Shown: positions 37,997 through 46,832 of the stretch, piece by piece
Numbering within the stretch: the stretch's first letter is position 1
Layout of the letters: each line of letters starts with the position of its first letter
NCBI RefSeq assembly: GCF_900129915.1
Contig: NZ_FQXH01000007.1
Span: 154,963 to 218,962 of the forward strand
Direction: 5' to 3'
DNA: 64,000 bases
Source: Tepidibacter thalassicus DSM 15285
GTDB taxonomy: Bacteria > Bacillota > Clostridia > Peptostreptococcales > Peptostreptococcaceae
Position numbers and translations under genes: made by a program
The notes under the pieces: model-generated
Told to the model about the DNA's origin: nothing
The model's input: only the letters and a program-made list of their open reading frames with translations
Database searches by the model: none

Positions 37997-38044
37997 AATT
38001 ATGTTTTTAGTGACATTGATAAAGGTTTGAAGGAGGTGTTAATT

Positions 38045-38236
38045 ATGGCAAGAGTTTGTGCTATTTGCGGAAAAGGAAAAGTTTCAGGAAATACAGTCAG
38101 TCACTCAAACCGTCACAACAAAAGAACTTGGGCTCCTAATTTAAGAAGAGTTAGAGCAATAGTTGATGGTACTCCAAAGAGATTAAACGTATGTACAAGA
38201 TGCTTACGTTCTGGCAACGTAGAAAGAGCTATATAA
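38045..38236 (+). CDS. rpmB: 50S ribosomal protein L28
   Basis: A 63-residue zinc-type L28 (ARVCAICGKGKVSGNTVSH, and CTRCLRSGNV). AAGGAGGTG precedes the ATG. It is divergent from yloU-fakA and convergent with spoVM, the arrangement known from Bacillus. Confidence 0.97.
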   Translation: MARVCAICGKGKVSGNTVSHSNRHNKRTWAPNLRRVRAIVDGTPKRLNVCTRCLRSGNVERAI

Positions 38237-38249
38237 TTTGACATACACA

Positions 38250-38279
38250 AGCCTACTTGTTAAATAAGTAGGCTTTTTT
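38250..38279 (+). terminator. Rho-independent terminator of rpmB
   Basis: AGCCTACTT and AAGTAGGCT around GTTAAAT, then TTTTTT (38250-38279). The spoVM stop codon overlaps its last base on the other strand. Confidence 0.9.
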
Positions 38280-38350
38280 CATTTCTTTTTTATAAATATT
38301 TTTATTATTGCAGATAAAAATTTAGGTAATTTAATAGCTACTATTTTCAT
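38279..38350 (-). CDS. spoVM: Stage V sporulation protein M
   Basis: A 23-residue amphipathic peptide, reading MKIVAIKLPKFLSAI at its start and ending in a basic KKK tail. It shares the IKLPKFL core with SpoVM of Bacillus subtilis, which senses the convex forespore membrane and anchors SpoIVA coat assembly. The locus also matches: next to rpmB and yloU-fakA. GGGGGG is 5 bases before the ATG. It begins 10 bases after the 48-residue gene ends. Confidence 0.93.
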   Translation of the reverse strand: MKIVAIKLPKFLSAIIKIFIKKK

Positions 38351-38360
38351 ATTATCCCCC

Positions 38361-38507
38361 CTATTTAAAACAAATACAACCTATTATAATAAGAACAATT
38401 GCAAAACAAGTCATCCATAGCCAATTAGGTAAAACAATTGAAATTATAATGCTAATTCCTATAGCTATACAAATTAATCCCACTAAATGCTTCGTACACC
38501 TTCTCAT
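38361..38507 (-). CDS. Small two-helix membrane protein upstream of spoVM
   Basis: A 48-residue protein: basic start MRRCTKH, then two hydrophobic helices (LVGLICIAIGISIIISIVL and MTCFAIVLIIIGCICF) joined by a PNWLW turn. GGGGTG precedes the ATG by 6 to 7 bases, and its stop codon merges with the spoVM ribosome site, so the two genes are cotranscribed and coupled. Not recognised as a named family. A role with SpoVM at the forespore membrane is only inferred from position. Confidence 0.7.
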   Translation of the reverse strand: MRRCTKHLVGLICIAIGISIIISIVLPNWLWMTCFAIVLIIIGCICFK

Positions 38508-38569
38508 AGGCTTCACCCCAATATTCTTCATATATTTAATATATTCAAAAAAATTTAAAATGATACAAA

Positions 38570-38726
38570 TAAAAAAGTCTTCATTCTAAAGATTTTAAAT
38601 GTAGACTTTTTTAAAATTTCATGGCGCCAACGAATTCTAACAAATTCCGTTGCTTAAAACTCATAACGGAATTTATATTTATCCACAATTTAAATAGGAA
38701 TATAATTTCCTATTCGTTATAAAAAA
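38570..38726 (+). repeat. 157-bp intergenic repeat, copy B
   Basis: Second copy of the element at 31971-32127 (2 differences: a/g and g/a). It lies between the 48-residue spoVM partner and thiN, in the same orientation as copy A. It again adjoins a terminator: on the minus strand it starts exactly where the T-run of the thiN terminator ends. Confidence 0.9.
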
Positions 38727-38757
38727 GTCCTACGTTATATTAAAATAACATAGGACC
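38721..38757 (-). terminator. Rho-independent terminator after thiN
   Basis: AGGTCCTATGTTAT and its near complement (38726-38757) form a stem, followed on the minus strand by TTTTTT. It ends the prpC-prkC-rsgA-rpe-thiN run. Confidence 0.9.
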
Positions 38758-38765
38758 TAAAAAAT

Positions 38766-39401
38766 TTAATCTTTAGATTTTATAACTAATAAATATCCTT
38801 TTTTTAAACTTATTTTGCATCTATCACCCATCATTACATTTGATATACCTCTAGAACTTGAAAATTTCAAATAAAAATTATCCAAAGGATATTCAAGCCC
38901 TTTTAAAGTAACTCCTTCTACATCATTATATAAAGGAATAATAGATATTATATCTCCCTGTTTACCTGTAACTTCTATTTCATTATCAGTTATATGTATT
39001 TCATTATTTTCATTTACTATACTTGCCTTTATGCCTTGCTTGATTAAATAATACAAAATATTTATATTAGCTAAAGAATGATCCATTCTGCTCCCAATTA
39101 CACCTAATAAAACTACTTCTTTAGCTCCTAAATTTAACGCATAATCTATACATATTTCTGTATCAGTTTTATTTTTTTTAGAAGGAAATGTATTAAATTT
39201 TACTTTTTTATTCATAAAATATTTTTTTACTTCTTCATTTATCGAGTCCAAATCACCCAATATCATATTAGGAATTATCCCCATTTTATATGCGTGATTA
39301 GATGCTCCATCTGCACATATTATATAATCGTATTTTTTTACTATGTTTTTATGAAAATCATAATCTTTAATATCCCCATTGGATATTATAGCTACTTTCA
39401 A
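38766..39401 (-). CDS. thiN: Thiamine pyrophosphokinase
   Basis: A 211-residue enzyme converting thiamine to thiamine diphosphate. It shows ICADGASNHAYKMGI, PNMILGDLDS, KNKTDTEICIDYAL and GVIGSRMDHSLANI. Translation starts at TTG, 7 bases after GGGAG. It closes the conserved prkC-rsgA-rpe-thiN cluster. Confidence 0.96.
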   Translation of the reverse strand: MKVAIISNGDIKDYDFHKNIVKKYDYIICADGASNHAYKMGIIPNMILGDLDSINEEVKKYFMNKKVKFNTFPSKKNKTDTEICIDYALNLGAKEVVLLGVIGSRMDHSLANINILYYLIKQGIKASIVNENNEIHITDNEIEVTGKQGDIISIIPLYNDVEGVTLKGLEYPLDNFYLKFSSSRGISNVMMGDRCKISLKKGYLLVIKSKD

Positions 39402-39412
39402 TATATCACTCC

Positions 39413-40069
39413 CTAAACATTAGCATTTTCTCTAAAATTTTTAACTGTATCAGGTATATTTTCACTGTTAAATATCGCTGAACCTGCAACTATAATATTG
39501 GCTCCTGCTTTTACTACTTTATCTACATTATCAGGTTTTATTCCTCCATCTACTTGTATATCTACATTTAATCCTTTTTCATCTATTAATTTTTTTAATT
39601 CTTTTATCTTATATACCATACTCTGTATAAATTTTTGACCCCCAAAACCAGGATTTACAGTCATAACAAGAACCATATCAAGTTCATCTACAACATGTTT
39701 AATAGTTTCAATAGACGTTGCTGGATTTAAAGCAACAGCCGCCTTAACTCCTAAAGATTTTATATTTTGTATTGTCCTGTGAAGATGAATACAAGCTTCT
39801 TGATGTACAGTTATTATATCAGCCCCTGCATCTACAAAACTTTTAATGTACATATCAGGATTTTCAATCATTAAATGGACATCAAATACCATATTAACAT
39901 CTTTTCTAAGGCTTTTAACTATAGCTGGTCCCAATGTTATATTTGGAACAAAATGACCATCCATTACATCTATATGCAAATATTCACATCCTGCATTTTC
40001 TACTTTCTTCACATCTTCTAAAAGTCTTGCAAAATCAGCTGAAAGTATTGATGGAGCTAATTTTATCAT
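39413..40069 (-). CDS. rpe: Ribulose-phosphate 3-epimerase
   Basis: A 218-residue TIM-barrel enzyme of the pentose phosphate pathway. It has APSILSADFARL, HIDVMDGHFVPN, VNPGFGGQKFI and DGGIKPDN, with both metal ligands. Its ribosome site overlaps the rsgA stop. Confidence 0.97.
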   Translation of the reverse strand: MIKLAPSILSADFARLLEDVKKVENAGCEYLHIDVMDGHFVPNITLGPAIVKSLRKDVNMVFDVHLMIENPDMYIKSFVDAGADIITVHQEACIHLHRTIQNIKSLGVKAAVALNPATSIETIKHVVDELDMVLVMTVNPGFGGQKFIQSMVYKIKELKKLIDEKGLNVDIQVDGGIKPDNVDKVVKAGANIIVAGSAIFNSENIPDTVKNFRENANV

Positions 40070-40071
40070 AT

Positions 40072-40956
40072 CTAATACCTCCTATTATTTTTTCTTATTT
40101 CTTTGAGTAGCTGTAAATAACTTTCATATCTTTGCTTTGATATTTCTCCTCTTTTAATCGCATCTTTAACGCTACAATCTGGTTCATTTTCATGTAAACA
40201 ATTTCTATAAAATTTACATTCTGATGAATATTTGTCAAATTCCACAAAGTAATCTTTTAATTCCCTTTCATCTATATTATCCAAATTTAAAGAACTAAAT
40301 CCAGGAGTATCTACAACCATACCTCCACACTGTAATTTTAAAAGTTCAGCATGTCTTGTTGTATGTTTTCCTCTTTTAATTTTTTTACTTATACTTCCTG
40401 TTTCTAATTTTAAATTCGAATCAATAGCATTTAAAAGACTTGATTTACCCACGCCTGAAGGTCCTGCAAAAACTACTATATTATCTACTAATTCTTCTTT
40501 TATTTTTTCTATATTTATAGATTTTTTTACACTTATTGGTATAACCTTATAGCCTGCTTTTTTGTATATATTATCTATTTTTTCAAAATAATTGTCATCA
40601 TCTAAATCTATCTTACTAATAACTATTACTATTTCAAGTCCCTCTCTCTCAGCTAAGGCTATAAATCTATCCATAAGTGAAAAATGAGGATTTGGATTTT
40701 TAACAGAAAATACTATTATAGCCTTAGTTATATTAGATACAGGTGGTCTTATTAATTCACTACTTCTTTCATAAATTTCTTCTATAACACCTTTTTTCTC
40801 ATCTTCTTCTATAATACTTACCTCAACTAAATCTCCAACAAGTGGAACTATTTTCTTTTTTCTAAATATTCCTCTTGCCTTACATTCAAAAACCCCTTTA
40901 TCTGTATCTACATAATAAAATCCACCTATACCTTTTATTATTCTTCCTCTTAACAT
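40072..40956 (-). CDS. rsgA: Ribosome small-subunit GTPase RsgA
   Basis: A 294-residue circularly permuted GTPase that aids 30S maturation. An OB fold (GRIIKGIGGFYYVD) precedes the GTPase part with P-loop GPSGVGKSSLLN, DTPGFSSL, and a C-terminal zinc site with C-x5-C-x-H-x5-C spacing (CKFYRNCLHENEPDC). It lies next to prkC, as usual. Confidence 0.97.
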   Translation of the reverse strand: MLRGRIIKGIGGFYYVDTDKGVFECKARGIFRKKKIVPLVGDLVEVSIIEEDEKKGVIEEIYERSSELIRPPVSNITKAIIVFSVKNPNPHFSLMDRFIALAEREGLEIVIVISKIDLDDDNYFEKIDNIYKKAGYKVIPISVKKSINIEKIKEELVDNIVVFAGPSGVGKSSLLNAIDSNLKLETGSISKKIKRGKHTTRHAELLKLQCGGMVVDTPGFSSLNLDNIDERELKDYFVEFDKYSSECKFYRNCLHENEPDCSVKDAIKRGEISKQRYESYLQLLKEIRKNNRRY

Positions 40957-40967
40957 AGTTCCCTCCT

Positions 40968-42917
40968 TTATTCAAAATTTACTGAAATAGTTTCATATAA
41001 TTCATTATCTACATATATCTCATATTCTTTTTGACCTGTTCCTTTTATCGGAACTAAAACTATATTTCCTTTTTCTTTTGTATTAATTTCCTTACTAAAT
41101 ATTATTTTCGATGTGTCTTTTCCTATTTCTTTAACTAATACTTTTACAATTTCCTCGTTTTCAGGCAATTCAATAGAAATTTGCTTTTCAAATATATCTT
41201 CATTTTCTTTTTCATCATCTTTTTGTTGATCTTTATCATTATAATTCAAATCTTCACTATATTCATTAACAATCAAATCTATTTTAGAACCTTCTTCTAC
41301 ATATTGATTAGCTTTTATACTTTGATGTAATATTACTCCCTCTTTCTTTGTTTTATCTTCTTTATAAGTTATATTTCCTATTGTAAATCCTTCCAAACTA
41401 ATTCTAGCATCTTCTAAAGTTTTTCCAATCAAATTTGGAACTTTTATTAATTTTACTTCTTTACCTTTACTAACAACAAGATCTATTCCTGTACCTTCTT
41501 CTACTTCCGTAAAAGCCTTTGGTCTTTGATCTAATATAGTTCCCTCTGGTAAAGAACTAAATTTATATTCTATAATACCTTCTTTAAGATTATTTTCTTC
41601 TAATATTTTATCAGCCTCTTCTAATTTTTCTCTTATCAAATTAGGAACACTAACAGGTTCTCCACCCTTACTGACATCGACTTTTACAACTTGTCCTTTT
41701 TTTATTGGACTTCCCGCTTTAGGGATTTGAGTTATTATATGATCTTTTTCTATTGAATCATCATATAATTCTCTTCTTACTTCAACTTTAATTCCTATTG
41801 CTTCTAATCTTTGTTTTGTTTCATCCAATGTTGTATTTTCCAAATTTGGCATTTCATATTGCTTTACAACAAACAAATCTTTTACCATATACGCTGTAAA
41901 AGTCAATCCCAAAGACAAAATTAATGCAAGAGAAATAGCTAATAAAGTTAATAATTTCTTATTAGTTTTTTTCTTCCTCATATCTGTTTTAACTCCTTCT
42001 TCCTTGTAATCTTTGACCATTTTTTGTTTTATTTCTTCATTTAATGTATCGAGTTTTTGAGTAGCGTAATACTCATAATCCTGTTCAAAATCAGGTTCAA
42101 CATCATTTTCTATATATTCTATATCTCTAATTAATTCCTCAGCAGTTTGATATCTATTCACTTGATTTTTTTGAGTTAATTTGCAAACCAACATTCTTAT
42201 TTCTTTAGGTATTTTAGCTTCCATTTCACGAGAAAAAATTACTTCTTCATTTATGTGTTTTAAAGCTATATTGACAGGAGTATCACCTCTAAATGGAACT
42301 TTACCTGTAAGCATTTCATATAAAACTATACCTAAAGAATATAAATCTGAACTTTTATCAATATATCCCCCTCTTGCTTGTTCAGGAGAAAAATAATGAA
42401 CAGACCCTATAACGCTACCCATAGCTGTTATAGTAGTACTAGTTGCAGCTTTAGCTATTCCAAAATCTGCAACCTTTGCAAGCCCATCTTTTGAAATCAA
42501 AATATTATGTGGTTTTATATCTCTATGTATTATACCATTTTTATGAGCTTGACTTAAAGCCATGGCTATTTGCTTAGTTATATTAAGAGCATAAAAAGGC
42601 TCAATAGTTCCTTCCTTTTTTATAAGCTCTTTTAAATTTAACCCATCAACATACTCCATTACTATATAATGAATTTTATCATCTTGTCCCACATCATATA
42701 TACTTACAATATTAGGATGAGTAAGACCTGCTGAAGCTAAAGCTTCATTTTTAAATTTTAAAACGAACTCTTCATCATCAACAAATTCCATTCTCAACAC
42801 TTTAATAGCTACAATTCTATTTAATATTCTGCATTTAGCCTTATATACAAAGGCCATTCCTCCATCTCCTATTTTCTCTAGTATCTCATACCTATTATCA
42901 AGTACATTTCCTACCAA
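40968..42917 (-). CDS. prkC: PASTA-domain Ser/Thr protein kinase (PrkC)
   Basis: A 649-residue membrane kinase. Cytosolic kinase domain (residues 1-265) with glycine loop GDGGMAFVY, HRDIKPHNILI and DFGIAKA; a membrane helix at about 325-345; three extracellular PASTA repeats that sense muropeptides (starting near YEMPNLEN, EPVSVPNL and KVPNLIGK). It triggers spore germination in Bacillus. Start: the longest frame begins GTG-GTG; TTG at 42917 gives MVGNVLDNRYEILEKIG, the family form, and is spaced from the GGTGAT ribosome site, so it is preferred. Confidence 0.94.
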   Translation of the reverse strand: MVGNVLDNRYEILEKIGDGGMAFVYKAKCRILNRIVAIKVLRMEFVDDEEFVLKFKNEALASAGLTHPNIVSIYDVGQDDKIHYIVMEYVDGLNLKELIKKEGTIEPFYALNITKQIAMALSQAHKNGIIHRDIKPHNILISKDGLAKVADFGIAKAATSTTITAMGSVIGSVHYFSPEQARGGYIDKSSDLYSLGIVLYEMLTGKVPFRGDTPVNIALKHINEEVIFSREMEAKIPKEIRMLVCKLTQKNQVNRYQTAEELIRDIEYIENDVEPDFEQDYEYYATQKLDTLNEEIKQKMVKDYKEEGVKTDMRKKKTNKKLLTLLAISLALILSLGLTFTAYMVKDLFVVKQYEMPNLENTTLDETKQRLEAIGIKVEVRRELYDDSIEKDHIITQIPKAGSPIKKGQVVKVDVSKGGEPVSVPNLIREKLEEADKILEENNLKEGIIEYKFSSLPEGTILDQRPKAFTEVEEGTGIDLVVSKGKEVKLIKVPNLIGKTLEDARISLEGFTIGNITYKEDKTKKEGVILHQSIKANQYVEEGSKIDLIVNEYSEDLNYNDKDQQKDDEKENEDIFEKQISIELPENEEIVKVLVKEIGKDTSKIIFSKEINTKEKGNIVLVPIKGTGQKEYEIYVDNELYETISVNFE

Positions 42918-42936
42918 GTTTATCACCACTCTCTAA

Positions 42937-43683
42937 TTAGATTGATATACATATAACAGATATATTATCATGGCTACCTTTTTCTTTTGCTAGAGAAATT
43001 AATTTAGTACAACACAAATCTAAATCAATATTGCTACTTAATACTTCCTTCATTTCTTCTATTAAAACGCTATTTGTAAGTCCATCTGTAGTCAATAATA
43101 TTTTATCATTTTTTTTAATATTTTCTTTATAAAAATCTATTTTTATATATTCATCTGTTCCTATAGCTCTTGTAATTACATTTCTTTGTGGATGAATTAA
43201 AGCCTCTTCCTCTGTTATAGCACCTTTATCCATTAATTCTTGAATTAACGAATTGTCTTTTGTAATTTTTTTTAATACTCCATCGCTAAACAAATAACAT
43301 CTACTGTCCCCAATATTTGCAACATACAAGTTGTCTTTATAAATTAATGCTGTTGTTAAAGTAGTTCCCATTCCTTGATACTCTTTCTCATAAAAAGAAG
43401 TTCTATATACTATAGTATTTGCATAATTATAAGATTGTTTTAATACAAATTTAATTTCATTTTCATCTTCATAGTTGCATTTTATTAAATTTTTCTTTAA
43501 AAAATATAATGTATTTTCCACCGCTAATTTACTGGCAACTTCTCCTTTTTTATGTCCTCCCATACCATCAGCTATAATAAATATTCCTAATTTTTTATTA
43601 TTATCAAGTATAATTTCCCCGCCACAAAAATCCTCATTTTGTTTTCTAGCATTACCTATATCAGATAAAATCTTATATTCCAT
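42937..43683 (-). CDS. prpC: PP2C-type protein phosphatase
   Basis: A 248-residue PPM phosphatase that reverses PrkC action. It has SDIGNARKQNEDF, IADGMGGHKKGEVAS, NIGDSRCYLF and LTTDGLTNSV with the metal-binding aspartates. The start MEYKILSDIG follows AGGGGTGA; the longest frame would add 16 residues within rlmN. Confidence 0.95.
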   Translation of the reverse strand: MEYKILSDIGNARKQNEDFCGGEIILDNNKKLGIFIIADGMGGHKKGEVASKLAVENTLYFLKKNLIKCNYEDENEIKFVLKQSYNYANTIVYRTSFYEKEYQGMGTTLTTALIYKDNLYVANIGDSRCYLFSDGVLKKITKDNSLIQELMDKGAITEEEALIHPQRNVITRAIGTDEYIKIDFYKENIKKNDKILLTTDGLTNSVLIEEMKEVLSSNIDLDLCCTKLISLAKEKGSHDNISVICISI

Positions 43684-43700
43684 AAAATCACCCCTATAAA

Positions 43701-44726
43701 TTATAAATGCTTTCTCCTCAATTGACCACACGCTCCATTAATATCACTTCCCATTTCTCTTCTTATAGTTGCTGTAATTCCTCTTTTATTTAATTCATCT
43801 CTAAATTTATATACAAAATCCATTTTAGGTTTTTCAAAATTTCTCTCTTCAACTTTGTTTATAGGTATCAAATTCACATGACATAAAAGTCCTTTTAATC
43901 TATTTGCTAAAATTTCAATATCTTTTTTAGTATCATTAAATCCCTTTATTAATGAATATTCAAAAGTAACTCTTCTATTTGTATTTTTTATATAATACTT
44001 ACAAGCTTTAATAATTTCATCTATAGAATATGCCTTTGCTATTGGCATTATCTCTTTTCTTTTTTTATCATCAGGAGCATGAAGAGATATAGCCAAATTA
44101 ATAGGAAGTTTTAAATCAGAAAGTTCATATATTTTTGGCACTATTCCACAAGTCGATAGCGTAATATGTCTATAACCTATATTTAATCCATTTTTCTCAT
44201 TAACTATTTTTAAAAATTGCTTAACTTCATCAAAATTATCTAATGGTTCTCCACTTCCCATAAGAACTATATTGGATACTCTATGACCTATATCTTTTTG
44301 TATTTTCAACACCTGGTCTATAATTTCCCACGATTTTAAATTTCTTTCAAGACCATCAATAGTAGATGCACAAAATGAACATCCCATTCTACATCCTACC
44401 TGAGTTGAAATACATACAGATATTCCATGTTCATATTTCATCATAACACTTTCTATTATATTATCATCTTCTAATGCAAATAAATATTTTATCGTTCCAT
44501 CTATTTTAGATTCAAACTTTTTATATATCCTTATATTACCTACACTAGCTATACTTGAAAGCTTTTCTCTCAAGCCTTTAGACAAATTACTCATTTCATC
44601 AAAACTTTCTACACCTTTATATAACCAACTAAAAATTTGATTTCCTCTAAAAGATTTTTCTCCTATATTTTTTATAAATTCCTTTAACTGTTCTTCTGTT
44701 AAAGATTTTAAATACACTTTTTCCAT
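43701..44726 (-). CDS. rlmN: Dual-specificity RNA (adenine2503-C2)-methyltransferase RlmN
   Basis: A 341-residue radical SAM enzyme. The 4Fe-4S site is GCRMGCSFCAST; NIVLMGSGEPLDNF and the catalytic Cys in GACGQLR near the end are present. It methylates A2503 of 23S rRNA and A37 of some tRNAs. It is between rsmB and prpC, a conserved order. Confidence 0.97.
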   Translation of the reverse strand: MEKVYLKSLTEEQLKEFIKNIGEKSFRGNQIFSWLYKGVESFDEMSNLSKGLREKLSSIASVGNIRIYKKFESKIDGTIKYLFALEDDNIIESVMMKYEHGISVCISTQVGCRMGCSFCASTIDGLERNLKSWEIIDQVLKIQKDIGHRVSNIVLMGSGEPLDNFDEVKQFLKIVNEKNGLNIGYRHITLSTCGIVPKIYELSDLKLPINLAISLHAPDDKKRKEIMPIAKAYSIDEIIKACKYYIKNTNRRVTFEYSLIKGFNDTKKDIEILANRLKGLLCHVNLIPINKVEERNFEKPKMDFVYKFRDELNKRGITATIRREMGSDINGACGQLRRKHL

Positions 44727-44733
44727 ATTATCA

Positions 44734-46065
44734 CTACCTTACTTTTCTTATTTTAGCTATAAAAAATCCATCCATTCCATGAATATGAGGATAAAGTTTT
44801 ATATATCCTTTTTCTTGATTTTCCAAATCAATTTTTATATTGCTTATAGGTTCAAGTTCAAAATTATCATTTTCCTTTAAAAAGTCATTTATTATCTCTA
44901 TATTTTCTCTATCTTCTATTGTACATGTACTATATACTAATAATCCACCTTTTTTTACATATTTTGAACTATTTTTTAATATATTTTTTTGTATTTGTGG
45001 AAGATTCAAAACTTCTTTTTTAGTCTTATATTTGATTTCTGGTTTTCTCCTTATTATTCCAAATCCAGAACACGGCGCATCTACCAATACATAATCAAAC
45101 TTTCCTATGTTTTTTTCATCAATATTAAGTGCATCGAATTTTTCAACTTTAACATTGTTAAGCCCCAATCTTTTAACATTTTCACTTATAAGTTTTAATT
45201 TATGCTCAAATATATCTCTTGCAACAACTTGTCCTGTATTTTCCATCAAAGTTGCTAAATGAGTAGCCTTTCCTCCTGGAGCAGAACAAACATCTAATAT
45301 ACGAGAATTTTTATTTGGATTTATAATATGTCCAATAATCATAGAGCTTATATCTTGAACTTGAAAATATCCCTTTTTAAACATTTTATTATTTTCTATA
45401 TTTTTTAAATTTTTTACCATTATTGCCTCTTCTACTATTTTTACCTTTTCACACTCTATACCATAATTTTTTAGTTTTTTAATGAGTTCATCTCTAGATA
45501 TCTTTAAAGTATTTGTTCTTAAATATAAATTAGGTTTTTCACTATTCGCTTCTATTAAATCTTGTGTAAATTCTTCTCCAAAATTATTAATCCAATTTTC
45601 AATTATCCATCGTTCATAGGAATACTTTACCGAAAAATATTTTATCAAATCTTTGTTTTTATCTGGATATTTTATTTTCTCTTGATTTCTAACAATATTT
45701 CTCAAAACTCCATTTACAAAACCTGATGCTTTTTTATGATATTTTTTTGCTAAATTTACACTTTCATTTACCGCTGCAAACTCCTTTACACTATCTAAAA
45801 ATAAAATTTGATATATTCCCATTTGAAGTATTATTCTAACATAAGAAGATAATTTATTCGATTTAATACTTGAAAATTTATCTATAACATAATTTAAAAA
45901 ATACCTATTTTCAACAACTCCATATATAATTTCCGTTGCAAATCCTCTATCTACATCTTTTAAATTACTATTTTTAAGATACTTATTAACTCCTATATTT
46001 GAGTAAAGCCCTTTATTTTCTATATCATATATAGCATTCAATGCTACTTCTCTTGCATTTTTCAT
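44734..46065 (-). CDS. rsmB: 16S rRNA (cytosine967-C5)-methyltransferase
   Basis: A 443-residue protein with an N-terminal NusB-like RNA-binding domain and a C-terminal SAM methyltransferase: VCSAPGGKATHLA, VDAPCSGFGII and VYSTCTIEDRE (nucleophilic Cys). CTCTCC-type ribosome site AAGGAG precedes the ATG. A terminator separates it from the upstream protease gene. Confidence 0.97.
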   Translation of the reverse strand: MKNAREVALNAIYDIENKGLYSNIGVNKYLKNSNLKDVDRGFATEIIYGVVENRYFLNYVIDKFSSIKSNKLSSYVRIILQMGIYQILFLDSVKEFAAVNESVNLAKKYHKKASGFVNGVLRNIVRNQEKIKYPDKNKDLIKYFSVKYSYERWIIENWINNFGEEFTQDLIEANSEKPNLYLRTNTLKISRDELIKKLKNYGIECEKVKIVEEAIMVKNLKNIENNKMFKKGYFQVQDISSMIIGHIINPNKNSRILDVCSAPGGKATHLATLMENTGQVVARDIFEHKLKLISENVKRLGLNNVKVEKFDALNIDEKNIGKFDYVLVDAPCSGFGIIRRKPEIKYKTKKEVLNLPQIQKNILKNSSKYVKKGGLLVYSTCTIEDRENIEIINDFLKENDNFELEPISNIKIDLENQEKGYIKLYPHIHGMDGFFIAKIRKVR

Positions 46066-46089
46066 ATAATCTCTCCTTTTTTATTTTTC

Positions 46090-46141
46090 AAAAAAATCCC
46101 CATATTATTTTTATCCTTCAGAATAAAAATAATATGGGATT
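46090..46141 (-). terminator. Rho-independent terminator before rsmB
   Basis: Long AT-rich stem (46096-46141; AATCCCCATATTATTTTTAT and its complement), then TTTTTTT on the minus strand. It ends transcripts coming from the protease gene. RsmB then needs read-through or an unseen promoter. Confidence 0.85.
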
Positions 46142-46148
46142 TATATTA

Positions 46149-46832
46149 TTAATCATCTCTACTATTTCTTATAAGCACTAATCTCAAAAGCTGTAATATA
46201 GCACTTGCAGCTGCTGCAATATAAGTAAGTGCCGCTGCATTTAAAACTCTCTTGCTCAATTTTTCTTCATCAAATGTTATTAAATTATTCGCTACTAATT
46301 CATCTATAGCTCTAGATGAAGCATTAAACTCAACAGGCAAAGTTATAACTTGAAATAAAACAGCTGCTGAAAATAAAAGTATTCCTATATCTAAAAATAA
46401 TCTACTAGCCACAAAACCCATCATTATAAATATCCAAGACATAGACGAACTTATATTTACAATAGGAACTAAGCTATTTCTGAACACAAGTGGAAAATAA
46501 GCATTTGCATGTTGAATAGCATGACCTACTTCATGTGCAGCAACAGAAATAGATGCAATAGATGTTCCATAGTATACATCATTTGAAAGCCTTAAAACCC
46601 TACTCCTAGGATCATAATGATCGCTTAACATTCCACCTGTAACTTCTATACTTACATTGTTTAATCCATTTCTATCTAATATATATCTTGCAACTTCTGC
46701 TCCAGTATATCCCCTTAAGCTCTCTACTCTTAAATATTCATTAAATGTAGTTTGAACTTTTATTTGAGCATAAAATGCAAGTATTATTGCCGGAATTAAT
46801 ATTATAAAAGTCGGATCAAATCTATAATACAT
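46149..46832 (-). CDS. Zinc metallopeptidase of the YugP family
   Basis: A 227-residue membrane protein with about four helices and the zinc-binding HEVGHAIQH. The family (YugP, Pfam neutral zinc metallopeptidase) has no settled substrate. The start is ATG after AGGAGG by 8 bases; the longest frame begins GTG three codons earlier. It overlaps the DUF116 gene by 11 bases. Confidence 0.9.
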   Translation of the reverse strand: MYYRFDPTFIILIPAIILAFYAQIKVQTTFNEYLRVESLRGYTGAEVARYILDRNGLNNVSIEVTGGMLSDHYDPRSRVLRLSNDVYYGTSIASISVAAHEVGHAIQHANAYFPLVFRNSLVPIVNISSSMSWIFIMMGFVASRLFLDIGILLFSAAVLFQVITLPVEFNASSRAIDELVANNLITFDEEKLSKRVLNAAALTYIAAAASAILQLLRLVLIRNSRDD

